Part shown: positions 46,249-54,736 of the stretch, piece after piece
Numbering within the stretch: the stretch's first letter is position 1
Layout of the letters: every line of letters begins with the position of its first letter
DNA from: Natronorubrum halalkaliphilum
GTDB lineage: Archaea > Halobacteriota > Halobacteria > Halobacteriales > Natrialbaceae
DNA length: 64,000 nucleotides
NCBI RefSeq assembly: GCF_009834785.1
Contig: NZ_WUYX01000015.1
Location: 1-64,000 of the forward strand
Direction of reading: 5' to 3'
The notes under the pieces: model-generated
Database searches by the model: none
Seen by the model: the letters and a program-made list of their open reading frames with translations, nothing else
What the model was told of the DNA's origin: nothing
Translations under genes and position numbers: made by a program

Positions 46249-46324
46249 ACAGACACCTACACCGGCCGCTTGAAATGCCTTTCTCTACCTGTACGCCGAT
46301 CCTACCGAATGCGTATCGCCCGTT

Positions 46325-47176
46325 TTAGGCCCGCTCAAGGGTGTCTTCCGTGTCGATCCCGTACACGAACTCCGGGGTTTCAACGTGGGCAGTGCGGACC
46401 GCCGCCTCGTATCCGTTCTCGAGCAACCAGTCGACCCGCCGGGGAACCGTCTTGGGTCCCAGGACGGCCCCCGGCCGGTCGGGATCGTCGATGTAGTCGG
46501 TCTCCATCAGAAACGGCTCGCCCCGTTCGGCGGCCGTCTCGAGGCGATCCTTCTCGCTCATCACGCTCGGTATCGGGCCCTTGAGGCGGCCGCCCGCGTA
46601 GTGTTTGACGACCTTGTGGGACGGCAGCCCGACGGCTTCGGCCCACTCCGTTACCTCGGACAGGTCCTCGCTGGCCTCGGCGTGCAGTTGGACGGCACAG
46701 TCGAGGTCGCTCGCGCGTTCGAAAGCGCGTCGCATGACGGCGTTCGAAGCGTCCCAGACGGCGTCGTCGACGTCGTAGTGTGGCCGACCGGATTTCAGCG
46801 CCAGCGCGTCGCCGGCCTCGACGTACTCGGCCGCGACGTCGATCCCTGCCTGCATTAGCTCGCGCGCCTCGTCGGGGGTGAAGCCCCTGTCGTCGACCAG
46901 TCGCGAAACGAGGCCGGGGTGGACGCCGAGTACGGGCCAGGCCCGTCCCTCGAGTTCGCTCGAGGCGTCCGCGACGATTTCGATGGTGCGCTCGAAGACG
47001 GGCCGGAAGTCCTCGCCGGACTCGGCTTCGACGTCTAGGTGCCAGGAGGGTTTGTTTATGACGAGCAGGTGGGTGCCGCCCAGCCGAGCGAAGTCACGAA
47101 CCGCGTCGATGCCGCGGTGGTTGTCCGGGTCGAGGTGGAGGTGATTGTCGAGAACCGGCGTCTCGTCGTCGATCAT
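46325..47176 (-). CDS. TatD-related metal-dependent hydrolase
   Basis: A 283-aa amidohydrolase-superfamily protein. Metal ligands are in VLDNHLHLDPD (HxH), VLGVHPGL, CAVQLHAEAS, and MTEDYIDDP-like LMETDYIDDPD. A Glu/Asp-rich middle is halophilic. TatD relatives are DNases or exonucleases, but archaeal ones vary. The frame is open upstream (47311) through a repeat-rich basic segment; ATG 47176 (MIDDETPVLDNH) is the correct start. Confidence 0.88.
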   Translation of the reverse strand: MIDDETPVLDNHLHLDPDNHRGIDAVRDFARLGGTHLLVINKPSWHLDVEAESGEDFRPVFERTIEIVADASSELEGRAWPVLGVHPGLVSRLVDDRGFTPDEARELMQAGIDVAAEYVEAGDALALKSGRPHYDVDDAVWDASNAVMRRAFERASDLDCAVQLHAEASEDLSEVTEWAEAVGLPSHKVVKHYAGGRLKGPIPSVMSEKDRLETAAERGEPFLMETDYIDDPDRPGAVLGPKTVPRRVDWLLENGYEAAVRTAHVETPEFVYGIDTEDTLERA

Positions 47177-47211
47177 ACCCGTCAGTGAGTGGGCCGGGCG
47201 GGAAAAATCTC

Positions 47212-47296
47212 CGACTCCGATCCGGTTCCGATTCCGATTCGACTTCAACGTGGACTTGGACTTCGGCTCCGGTTCCGATCTCGGACTCGAGTCCGT
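47212..47296. repeat. Degenerate GATTCC/GGTTCC hexanucleotide tract
   Basis: About 85 bases of near-hexameric units (GATCCG, GTTCCG, ATTCCG, ACTTGG, CTCCGG and the like) just upstream of the TatD start. Any translation is Ser/Asp or Arg/Ser low complexity. Confidence 0.5.
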
Positions 47297-47373
47297 TACC
47301 CCCTCACTCACCGTCTCGTGGTGCGGGCAGCATCACGGAGAACGCGCCGTTCGCGTTCATCGGTTCTGGCTTC

Positions 47374-47454
47374 ATACGGATTGCTGTAACTATGTATCGC
47401 CGATCGCCGACCCCGTTCTGGTGATCGGCGGTAATTGACTACAGTAAACCGTAT
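47374..47454. repeat. Palindromic interspersed repeat, copy B
   Basis: An 81-bp element with left arm ATACGGATTGCTGTAACTA and right arm ending TGACTACAGTAAACCGTAT, nearly identical to the ends of copy A. Its interior matches the interior of copy A only when reverse-complemented. The flank TCAGAGC matches copies A and D. Confidence 0.8.
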
Positions 47455-47674
47455 CAGAGCAGAAAACTGATTGTCCGTCCAGAACCAGGCGTGGGCCAAT
47501 TCTGGACAGGGGGGAGCCACATTGTAACGCTGAACCGTCACTTAAATCGGAACCGTCGCGCACCGAGCTGTTACCCGTCGGGTAGCCTCGCCGAGCGCCG
47601 ACCAGCCAGCTCACAAAATGTAACATAAAAGGCTCGCCGCTCCGCCGCTGACTCCGCGTCGGGTGGTCGACGAA

Positions 47675-48112
47675 CTACCGTTCGTCGCTGTCGAGCACGC
47701 GAATCTGGTCGCCCCGGACCGTCACCGGAATCGGAACCGTCGCCTCGTACAGTTCGACGGTTACCTGATCTTTGCCTTCGTCGATACGCTGGACCTGAGC
47801 CTTCTCGCCCTTGAACGGACCGGCGATGAGTTCGACGATGTCGCCCTCGGCGATCCCCTCGACGTCCGGCTTGGGCGAGAGGAAGTGCTCGACCTCCGAA
47901 ATGTCGGAGTTGCCGGGTACGATACTCCGGGCGTGGGGAATATCCTCGAGCACGCGCTCGAGAATCGCGTTGTCCTCCGCTTCGACCATCACGTAGGAGG
48001 TCAGCGAGTCGGGGGCGAGCGCGGCGTGAATCTCCGACTCCTCGCGGTTGATGATCATATCCGCGACGGTTCGCTCCTGACTCGCGGTGGTCTTGACGGC
48101 GTAAATACCCAT
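47675..48112 (-). CDS. spt5: Transcription elongation factor Spt5
   Basis: A 145-aa NusG/Spt5 homologue that binds RNA polymerase (with Spt4) to keep it processive. The N-terminal NGN domain is [20 protein letters not shown] ... YVMVEAED; the C-terminal KOW motif is [20 protein letters not shown] and [15 protein letters not shown]. Archaeal length is normal. Its ATG overlaps the SecE stop by one base, so the two are one operon. Confidence 0.95.
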   Translation of the reverse strand: MGIYAVKTTASQERTVADMIINREESEIHAALAPDSLTSYVMVEAEDNAILERVLEDIPHARSIVPGNSDISEVEHFLSPKPDVEGIAEGDIVELIAGPFKGEKAQVQRIDEGKDQVTVELYEATVPIPVTVRGDQIRVLDSDER

Positions 48113-48285
48113 TAGAAACCACCGGTCAGGAGGAGCATGATGCCGCCGATGAGGAAGCCCATCAGCCCGATCAGTAACACTCCTGCACCAGCGATCTTCG
48201 ACACCTGAAGGAACTCCTCGGTCGTGGGTGTCGTTGCCATCTTTAACACCCGAACGTACGAGGTCAGGTCGTACGGAACGTCCAT
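48112..48285 (-). CDS. secE: Protein translocase SecE/Sec61 gamma subunit
   Basis: A 57-aa single-helix membrane protein, found by translating the minus strand between Spt5 and its upstream promoter. It starts [20 protein letters not shown], then [20 protein letters not shown] and a C-terminal hydrophobic helix ending LLLTGGF. This is the archaeal SecE that clamps SecY. It is upstream of spt5, the conserved archaeal order. Confidence 0.93.
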   Translation of the reverse strand: MDVPYDLTSYVRVLKMATTPTTEEFLQVSKIAGAGVLLIGLMGFLIGGIMLLLTGGF

Positions 48286-48309
48286 ATCTGTTTGTTCAGA
48301 ACGCAGCGT

Positions 48310-48318
48310 CTTTTATCT
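48310..48318 (-). promoter_or_regulatory. TATA box for the secE-spt5 operon
   Basis: On the minus strand GATAAAAGA lies about 28-30 nt before the SecE ATG, indicating a leaderless transcript. Confidence 0.5.
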
Positions 48319-48436
48319 GTCTTTCGTGTCCGCCGAGGCGTGGCGGGGGCACCACTGGACGACCGATTCGAGAGGAACCCGACGTTGCACTCGACGGCCC
48401 GGCGGTCAAACCGCTCGAGGACGAATCGCACGTATC

Positions 48437-48628
48437 ATGGCCGAAGACGATTCTGACAGAGCAAACGAGCACGAGGCGGAACGGGAGGCCGAAATCGAGG
48501 ACGAACTCGAGCGGGTCGATCAGGATCCAGATCAGGTCGACGACGGTGACGGCGACCTCGGGACCCAGAACGCGCCTCGCGAGGACGAAGAAGAGCTCGA
48601 TGATCTAGAGGAGGCGGAAGAAGCCTGA
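48437..48628 (+). CDS. Small acidic protein, uncertain
   Basis: A 63-aa frame from ATG 48437 encodes an almost wholly acidic, probably disordered protein (MAEDDSDRANEHEAEREAEI, then DELERVDQDPDQVDDGDGDL). It ends in a TGA preceded by EELDDLEEAEEA. Haloarchaea do make such small acidic proteins, but with no domain it could also be a chance frame in Glu/Asp-biased DNA. Confidence 0.4.
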   Translation: MAEDDSDRANEHEAEREAEIEDELERVDQDPDQVDDGDGDLGTQNAPREDEEELDDLEEAEEA

Positions 48629-48838
48629 AGCCTGAACGCAGAAGCCAGAAACCCGACGCCGACGGGCCGGGGTCCACCCGCGCCGACTCCCTTTTGTCGC
48701 GCTCGACGATCCGATCTAGCCAGCGGTTCGAACGTATCTGAGAGGGCGGCACGCAGTCGAATCCGGTGTGTACACACTCTCGGTTTCGATGGGATCGTTC
48801 GGATCAGTCTCGATCGACCGTTGCAACCCCCACAGCCG

Positions 48839-49954
48839 TCACGGCATATCGACGTCCGGTCGCGGTTCGAGCGTTAACTCGACCGTCTGGCGCTCGCCGT
48901 CTCGAATGACTTCGATAGGAACCGTTTCGCCGGGAGACGTCTCGAGTGCGAGCGTGGACGAGAGCCGTTCCTGATTGGGAATCTCCCGGTCGCCGATCGC
49001 GACGATGACGTCGCCGCCGACGGGAACGATGTCGCCGTCGACGGTGGTGCCGCCGTCAACCGGCTGGAGGACCCCCTCGGCCGGCGAGTCCGGGACGATG
49101 TCGGTCACCAGCACGCCGCGCGGGTCCTCGAGGTCGTTGGCCTCGGCGATCAGCGGCCCGACTGGCTGGACGGTGACGCCCATGTACGGATGCTCGTACG
49201 CCCCGTCCTCGACGAGTGCGGGAACGACGCGGTCGGCGAGCGCGGCCGAGATCGCAAAGCCGATGGTCTGGCCCGCGCCGGCGAAGACGACGCCGACCAC
49301 GTCGCCCTCGAGGTTGACGAGCGGGCCGCCGCTGTTGCCGGGGTTGACCGGGGCGTCGGTCTGGATCGCCGCGGGGATCGAGAACCCGGTCGGACTCGGG
49401 AGCGACCGGTCGACGCCGCTGATAATGCCCTGTGAGATCGAGGCGTCGAGCCCCAGCGGGTTGCCCAGTGCGAGGACCTCCTGTCCGATCACCGGCTCGT
49501 CGTCGGCGAAGGAGAGTCCGTCGGGACCGTCGGGCATGTCGTCGACCGACAGCACGGCGAGGTCGCTGTGGCTGTCCGTGCCGTCGACGGTCGCCGTCCG
49601 CCACTGCTCGTCGCGAAACTGGAGTTCGGCCTCGGGTGAGTCCCTGACCACGTGGTGGTTGGTCACGACGTACTCCTCGTCGACGACGAATCCCGATCCG
49701 AGTCCACCGGGGCTGCCCTCGTCGGTGCCGAACACGTTAACGAGGACGACGTCGTCGATCGTACCCTCGTAGACGTCCGCATACGGACTGTCCGGTTCGA
49801 TCGGCGTCTCCTCTTGTATCGCCCCCCGTGAGCCGGAGGTATCGGCTCGCGCAGTACCCACGGCCGCGGAGCCGCCGATCCCGAGTGCCGCGACCGTTCC
49901 GGCGCTTGCGCGCAGGAGTTTCCGGCGACTGAACGACGTCTGGTCTGGCGTCAT
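48839..49954 (-). CDS. HtrA/DegP-like serine protease, Tat-exported
   Basis: A 371-aa S1C protease. The N-terminus carries a twin-arginine signal (FSRRKLLRASAGTVAALG) followed by an Ala/Gly hydrophobic segment and a likely cleavage near TARADTSG. Catalytic triad: His in VVTNHHVVRD, Asp in SHSDLAVLSVD, Ser in VNPGNSGGPLVN. A C-terminal PDZ domain follows (PYMGVTVQPVGPLIAEAND and GVLVTDIVPDSPAEG). It probably degrades or refolds envelope proteins outside the cell. A second Met two codons earlier (49960) is an alternative start; a TATA-like TTTTATT is about 27 nt upstream. Confidence 0.9.
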   Translation of the reverse strand: MTPDQTSFSRRKLLRASAGTVAALGIGGSAAVGTARADTSGSRGAIQEETPIEPDSPYADVYEGTIDDVVLVNVFGTDEGSPGGLGSGFVVDEEYVVTNHHVVRDSPEAELQFRDEQWRTATVDGTDSHSDLAVLSVDDMPDGPDGLSFADDEPVIGQEVLALGNPLGLDASISQGIISGVDRSLPSPTGFSIPAAIQTDAPVNPGNSGGPLVNLEGDVVGVVFAGAGQTIGFAISAALADRVVPALVEDGAYEHPYMGVTVQPVGPLIAEANDLEDPRGVLVTDIVPDSPAEGVLQPVDGGTTVDGDIVPVGGDVIVAIGDREIPNQERLSSTLALETSPGETVPIEVIRDGERQTVELTLEPRPDVDMP

Positions 49955-50146
49955 GCACATTGACACCGCGACGAGTACAATAAAACACACACCAGCACCG
50001 CCATTCCGTCCGATAAGGGGTGTCTGCTCGAGACGGCGAGACGAGGCCCCGGCCACTGCCGGCCGACGCTTATTGACGATTCCGCGCAATGTACCGATCG
50101 TTGAATCGCTCCGCCGACCGTCTCTACAGACCCCACCCACGTTCGT

Positions 50147-52072
50147 ATGGAGTATCCACCCCTGCGCGACTACGGTATCATCGGCAACGACGACCGCTGT
50201 GCGCTCGTCAGCCGATACGGATCGATCGACTGGTGTTGTTTCCCCCACCTCGAGTCGCCGAGCGTTTTCGCCCGAATCCTCGACGCCGACCGGGGCGGTC
50301 ACTTCTCCGTGCGGCCGGCCGAACCACACGAGTCGAGTCACTGCTACGCCGACCGAACGAACGTCCTCGAGACGACATTTGAGACTGACGACGGACAGGC
50401 CACGGTAACCGACTTCATGCCGATCCGGAACGACGGAATGCCGGACGACGAGCGGTTCCAGCAGGCGATCTATCGCCGTCTCGAGTGCGATCGGGGCTCG
50501 ATGGACATGACGGTCGAGTTCGAACCGGGATTCGACTACGCCCGCAAGGAAGCGACGCTCGAGTCGACTGCTGACGGCGTCGTCGCCACGAGCGGCGACG
50601 GGAGCCACGAGACCGGGGCACAGGCCACGTACAACGAAGCCGCCGCCGGCGGCGAGCGACTCCACCTGTTCGGCGACCTCGAGTTCGGCATCGACGACAC
50701 GGCGGGGGCGGCGACAGGAACGGTCTCGCTCACGGCCGACGACGACTGCTGGGTCGGCGTCCAGTACGGCGGCCGGGAGCCGATGGCGTCGATCGATCCT
50801 CAGGAGACCCTCGACGAGACGAAACACTACTGGCGGGAGTGGCTCGGTTCTCGGGACGATATTCCCGAGTCGATGCCCGAGCGCTGGCACGAAATGGTGG
50901 TCCGCTCGGAACTCCTGTTGAAGCTGTTGATCCACCACGAGACGGGGGCGATTCCGGCCGCGCCGACGACCTCGATCCCCGAGGCGATCGGCGAGCCGCG
51001 GACCTGGGACTACCGGTACAACTGGATTCGCGACGCGAAGTTCACCGTTCAGGCGCTCCACGATACGGGCCACCGACAGGAGGCCAGGGAGTACTTCGAC
51101 TGGTTCGCCGACATCGCCCACACCGATCCCGCGGAAATCCAGCCGTTGTACGGGCTCCACGGCGAGGAGGACATCGACGAACACACCCTCGAGCATCTTT
51201 CGGGGTATCGCGATACCGATCCGGTCCGCATCGGCAACGCGGCCGCGCCACAGAAGCAACTCGACGCGTACGGGACGATCGTCCAGGCGATCTACGAGAC
51301 GATCCGGTTCGACGCCGGAACGCCGATCGACGACGACGACTGGGCTGCGATCTGTGACATCGTCGACTACGTCTGTGCTCACTGGGAGGAGCGCGACGCC
51401 GGGATCTGGGAGTTCCGAGACGAACGGCGACACTTCCTGCACTCGAAACTGCTGTGCTGGGTCGCCCTCGACCGCGGAATCGCGCTCGCGACCGAAAACG
51501 AATTCGAGGCACCCATCGAAAAATGGCGCGACAATCGCGAGGCCCTCCGCGAGGAAATCGAGGAACGCGGCTACAGCGAGGAGGCTGGGAGCTTCGTACA
51601 GCACTTCGAGACCGACGAGGCCCTCGACGCGACGGCCCTCCTGATCCCGATTTACGAGTTCCTGCCGCCCGAAGACGAGCGCGTACAGTCGACGATCGAC
51701 GCCGTGCTCGATCGGCTGACCACGGAGGACGGGCTCGTCGTCCGGTTCGTCGACACCGACATCCGCCGCGACGAGGAGAAGGCGTTCCTACTCTGTTCGT
51801 TCTGGCTGATCGACGCCCTCATCCTCTCGAATCGCCTCGAGCGTGCACGGGAGTACTTCGAGAACGTGCTCGACTACGCGAGTCCGCTGGGGCTATACTC
51901 CGAGAAGGTCGATCCCGAGGATGGCACGCTTCTGGGGAATTTTCCGCAGGCGTTCTCGCATCTCGGTCTGATCAACAGCGTCACGTATCTCGCGCGGGCG
52001 ATCGAGACAGAGGGCGACGTCGAACCGGATGACTTCGATCCGGAAAACATCGAAACGCTGTTCCGACGTTAA
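50147..52072 (+). CDS. GH15 family glucoamylase/trehalase-like glycoside hydrolase
   Basis: A 641-aa exo-acting enzyme of glycoside hydrolase family 15. The N-terminal beta domain starts MEYPPLRDYGIIGNDDRCAL and YGSIDWCCFPHLESPSVFAR. The (alpha/alpha)6 catalytic domain has RTWDYRYNWIRDAKFTVQAL, then DAGIWEFRDERRHFLHSKLL with the likely catalytic Glu, and GSFVQHFETDEALDATALLI. There is no signal peptide, so it acts on imported sugars. Substrate could be trehalose, maltose or isomaltose-type glucosides. It opens the sugar island. Confidence 0.88.
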   Translation: MEYPPLRDYGIIGNDDRCALVSRYGSIDWCCFPHLESPSVFARILDADRGGHFSVRPAEPHESSHCYADRTNVLETTFETDDGQATVTDFMPIRNDGMPDDERFQQAIYRRLECDRGSMDMTVEFEPGFDYARKEATLESTADGVVATSGDGSHETGAQATYNEAAAGGERLHLFGDLEFGIDDTAGAATGTVSLTADDDCWVGVQYGGREPMASIDPQETLDETKHYWREWLGSRDDIPESMPERWHEMVVRSELLLKLLIHHETGAIPAAPTTSIPEAIGEPRTWDYRYNWIRDAKFTVQALHDTGHRQEAREYFDWFADIAHTDPAEIQPLYGLHGEEDIDEHTLEHLSGYRDTDPVRIGNAAAPQKQLDAYGTIVQAIYETIRFDAGTPIDDDDWAAICDIVDYVCAHWEERDAGIWEFRDERRHFLHSKLLCWVALDRGIALATENEFEAPIEKWRDNREALREEIEERGYSEEAGSFVQHFETDEALDATALLIPIYEFLPPEDERVQSTIDAVLDRLTTEDGLVVRFVDTDIRRDEEKAFLLCSFWLIDALILSNRLERAREYFENVLDYASPLGLYSEKVDPEDGTLLGNFPQAFSHLGLINSVTYLARAIETEGDVEPDDFDPENIETLFRR

Positions 52073-52118
52073 GAGGTTCTGAGGGGCGCTGAGTCGATTG
52101 ATATCGATTTCGCCGTAC

Positions 52119-53351
52119 TTAATCGAAGAGTTCCTCGCCCTCGACCATCTGTTCCTCGACGACGTCCATATCCAGCGTGACGCCCAGTCCGGGTTCCTCC
52201 GGGATCTGGATGTAGCCGTCCTCGATGACGTCTTCCTCGACCAGATCGGCCCACCAGTCGAGTTCGTAGGAGTGGTACTCGACGGCCAGCGAGTTCGAGA
52301 TCGCCGCGCCGACGTGGGCGCTGGCCATCGTCGCGACCGGCGAGGAAACGTTGTGCATCGCGACGGGGACGTAGTAGAGATCCGCCAGATCCGCGATCCG
52401 CCGGGTCTCGCGCATCCCGCCGACCTTCGGCATGTCGGGCGCGATGATGTCGACGGCCTGCTCCTCGAGCAATCGCCGCTGGCCGTGCGTGCGATAGACG
52501 TTCTCGCCGGCGGTGATCGCCGTCGTCGTCGACTGGGTCACCTCCCGCTGGACGTCGTGGTTCTCCGGCGGCACTGGGTCCTCGAGCCACCAGACGTCGT
52601 ACTCCTCGAGCCGCTTGGCGAGTCGCTTCGCGCTGCCGCCCGAGAACGTCCAGTGGCAGTCGAAGGCGACGTCGGCTCGCGACCCGACGCGTTCGGTGAT
52701 CGCCTCGACGATCGACGCCTTGTGCTCGATCTCTGGGCCGCGCAGGTGGCGGTTCGCGCGGTCTTTCTCGTGGCCCGAGGGCACGTCCAGATCGAACTTC
52801 AGCGCGTCGTACCCTAACTCCTCGACGACGCGCTCGGCCTCGTCAGCGCAGGCGATCGGATCGGCCTCTTCCTCGGTGTGACAGTCACAGTAGACCCGTA
52901 CCTCGTCGCGGTACTTCCCGCCCAGCAACTGGTAGGCCGGGACCTCGAGAATCTTTCCTGCCAGATCGTGGAGGGCGACTTCGATGCCCGCGATGGCGGT
53001 GACGGTGACGCCGCCGATCGAGCCCTCACCGGACATCTTCTGGACGAGATGCTCCGTGAGCCGGTCGATGTCGAGCGGGTTCTCCCCCCGGAGAAACGGC
53101 TTCATGCGCTCGATCAGTTCGGGCGCACCTGCCCCCCAGTAGGCCTCTCCGGTACCGACGATGCCCGCGTCCGTGTAGATCCGCACCAGCGTCCACGGGA
53201 AGTTCCCGTCGATCATCGTCGTCTGAATGTCGGTGATCTCGACGTCGCGACCGCCCCCGCGCTCGCGCGTGACGTTCATCGTTTCCGCCGAGAGGTCCCG
53301 CATCGTGTACTCGGCGTTCGGATCGTGCAAGCGCGTGTAATCAACTCCCAT
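52119..53351 (-). CDS. gnaD: D-gluconate/sugar-acid dehydratase (enolase superfamily)
   Basis: A 410-aa mandelate racemase/muconate-type enzyme that dehydrates gluconate to 2-keto-3-deoxygluconate in the semi-phosphorylative Entner-Doudoroff route. The C-terminal barrel shows metal ligands in VAFDCHWTF (Asp), WWLEDPVPPEN (Glu) and TAGENVYRT (Glu). The conserved MHNVSSPVATMASAHVG segment carries the catalytic His. Context with glucose dehydrogenase and KDPG aldolase supports the gluconate assignment. A TTAC-N10-GTAA palindrome overlaps its promoter (53363-53380). Confidence 0.85.
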   Translation of the reverse strand: MGVDYTRLHDPNAEYTMRDLSAETMNVTRERGGGRDVEITDIQTTMIDGNFPWTLVRIYTDAGIVGTGEAYWGAGAPELIERMKPFLRGENPLDIDRLTEHLVQKMSGEGSIGGVTVTAIAGIEVALHDLAGKILEVPAYQLLGGKYRDEVRVYCDCHTEEEADPIACADEAERVVEELGYDALKFDLDVPSGHEKDRANRHLRGPEIEHKASIVEAITERVGSRADVAFDCHWTFSGGSAKRLAKRLEEYDVWWLEDPVPPENHDVQREVTQSTTTAITAGENVYRTHGQRRLLEEQAVDIIAPDMPKVGGMRETRRIADLADLYYVPVAMHNVSSPVATMASAHVGAAISNSLAVEYHSYELDWWADLVEEDVIEDGYIQIPEEPGLGVTLDMDVVEEQMVEGEELFD

Positions 53352-53362
53352 GGCCCAAATTC

Positions 53363-53380
53363 TTACTTCGAAAATAGTAA
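53363..53380. promoter_or_regulatory. Candidate TrmB binding site at the gluconate dehydratase promoter
   Basis: TTAC-N10-GTAA, with inner TACT-N8-AGTA, overlapping an A/T-rich TATA zone about 27 nt before the gnaD ATG. The pattern resembles the TACT-N7-8-GAGTA motif reported for haloarchaeal TrmB. A position over TATA would fit repression. A related palindrome sits before the glucose dehydrogenase gene. Confidence 0.55.
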
Positions 53381-53475
53381 TAGTTTCTATCTTCTGGTCG
53401 TCGCCGCGGCCGCGGACGGCTCGGCGAAAAAAGCAACCGGCGGTCGAGTTCGGCGGTAACTGGGCCGAACCGCGA

Positions 53476-54543
53476 TCAGACGCCGCCGAATTCGACGGCC
53501 GTCTTTACGACGTCGTCATCGGAATCGAAGGCGGACTGGTACTCCTCGAGGCCGTAGACGCCGGTCACGAGGTCGTCGGTAAACCACGTCGGAAGCTGCG
53601 AGAGGCTGTCGATCGCGGATTCGAAGTGGCCGCGATGGGAGTTGACGGTTCCCACGAGGGCCTTGTTGTGAAGGACGAGTTCACGGTGGAGGCGACCGCC
53701 GTCGACTTCGAACTCCCAGGGCTCGGGCACGCCGAGGAGGACGCCGACGCCGTTGGGTGCGAGCGCGTCGACCGTTTCGAAGGCGTGTTTCGCGTGGCCG
53801 GTCGCCTCGTAGACGAGATCGGCGGGTTCGTGGACGTCGGGAATCTCGGGAACGGGCGTCTCGCGCGAGTCGATGTACGTCGAACCGAGCGCTTCGATGA
53901 GGTCGATCGTCGGGTGCGGGCGGTCGCGTCGACCGAGGCAGTAGGTCCGGTCGATGTCCAGGACCGTCTCGAACATCGCGAGCGTGATCAGTCCGAGCGA
54001 GCCGTTTCCGAGCACGACGGCCGATTCGGGTTCCCAGTCGAACGCAGAGCGGGAGGCGACGGCGTGCTCGAGTGCCTTTTCGGTGATGCTGATCGGCTCG
54101 ACGAGGAAGCCGAGCGGTGCGAGTCGCTCGGGAATCGGCACGAGATACTCCGCCGGGCTCGTGAAGTACTCCGCCATGAAGCCGTGCGCGCCGACGATAC
54201 CGCGTTCGACGTACTTCCCTTCCGGAGCCATGTCGGGCTCGCCGCGCTCGAAGTACTCGTTGCCGCCGTTGGGCGCGCGCCGGACTGTCGGCACGACGTA
54301 CTGGCCCTCCTCGAGGTCGGTCCCGTTCGCGTCTTCGACGACGCCGACGGCCTCGTGGCCGAGGACGAGTCGGTCCGCGCCGTCGGGCAGGTTCCCGTGG
54401 TGGCCCGCGATGACTTCGTGATCGGTCCCGTCAACGCCGACGCGAAGCGTGCGGACGAGCGCTTCGCCGGGCGCTGGATCGGGACGGGGCGTTTCGACGA
54501 GGACGGGTTCCCCGGCCCCGGGTTCGACAGCGATCGCTTTCAT
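53476..54543 (-). CDS. gdh: Glucose 1-dehydrogenase (zinc-dependent MDR family)
   Basis: A 355-aa NAD(P)+-dependent enzyme that oxidises glucose to gluconolactone, first step of the Entner-Doudoroff route. Catalytic zinc/active-site region: RVGVDGTDHEVIAGHHGNLP and LVLGHEAVGVVEDA; the cofactor loop is VVLGNGSLGLI. ERGIVGAHGFMAEYF and VNSHRGHFESAI match haloarchaeal glucose dehydrogenases. ATG 54543 with leaderless promoter. It is directly upstream of the dehydratase on the same strand, 125 nt apart. Confidence 0.9.
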   Translation of the reverse strand: MKAIAVEPGAGEPVLVETPRPDPAPGEALVRTLRVGVDGTDHEVIAGHHGNLPDGADRLVLGHEAVGVVEDANGTDLEEGQYVVPTVRRAPNGGNEYFERGEPDMAPEGKYVERGIVGAHGFMAEYFTSPAEYLVPIPERLAPLGFLVEPISITEKALEHAVASRSAFDWEPESAVVLGNGSLGLITLAMFETVLDIDRTYCLGRRDRPHPTIDLIEALGSTYIDSRETPVPEIPDVHEPADLVYEATGHAKHAFETVDALAPNGVGVLLGVPEPWEFEVDGGRLHRELVLHNKALVGTVNSHRGHFESAIDSLSQLPTWFTDDLVTGVYGLEEYQSAFDSDDDVVKTAVEFGGV

Positions 54544-54566
54544 AGTTCAACCTATGGGCGCCAGCC

Positions 54567-54574
54567 AATAAAAG
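54567..54574 (-). promoter_or_regulatory. TATA box for glucose dehydrogenase
   Basis: On the minus strand CTTTTATT lies about 27 nt before the gdh ATG, indicating a leaderless transcript. The TrmB-like palindrome lies immediately upstream. Confidence 0.5.
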
Positions 54575-54575
54575 T

Positions 54576-54593
54576 TTACCTCATTCGTAGTAA
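54576..54593. promoter_or_regulatory. Candidate TrmB binding site upstream of glucose dehydrogenase
   Basis: TTAC-N10-GTAA; on the minus strand it reads TACTACGAATGAGGTA, close to TACT-N7-8-GAGTA. It ends next to the TATA box on its upstream side, the position associated with activation. Confidence 0.55.
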
Positions 54594-54736
54594 ATCATTT
54601 TGAACGGCGGCTGGTCAGCGCCAGTAACTGTTGGATTCGAAAGACATCGTCGGGGTCGGCGGCGCTATCGCTCCTGGGAGAAGCGATCCAGCACACCGCT
54701 GTTCAAAGAGACGAACGAACCGAAAGTGACCGATTC

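Larger units (their letters stand above)
47177..47674. other. Intergenic region with hexanucleotide tract and repeat copy B
   Basis: About 500 bases between the TatD start and the Spt5 stop. It contains the hexanucleotide tract (47212-47296), repeat copy B (47374-47454), and otherwise no gene I can support. Confidence 0.5.

Noticed and set aside
48839-51604. Minus-strand open frame of 921 codons
   Set aside because: Only the part from 49954 is a real gene (HtrA-like protease); the remaining frame is antisense to the GH15 gene and lacks any domain.
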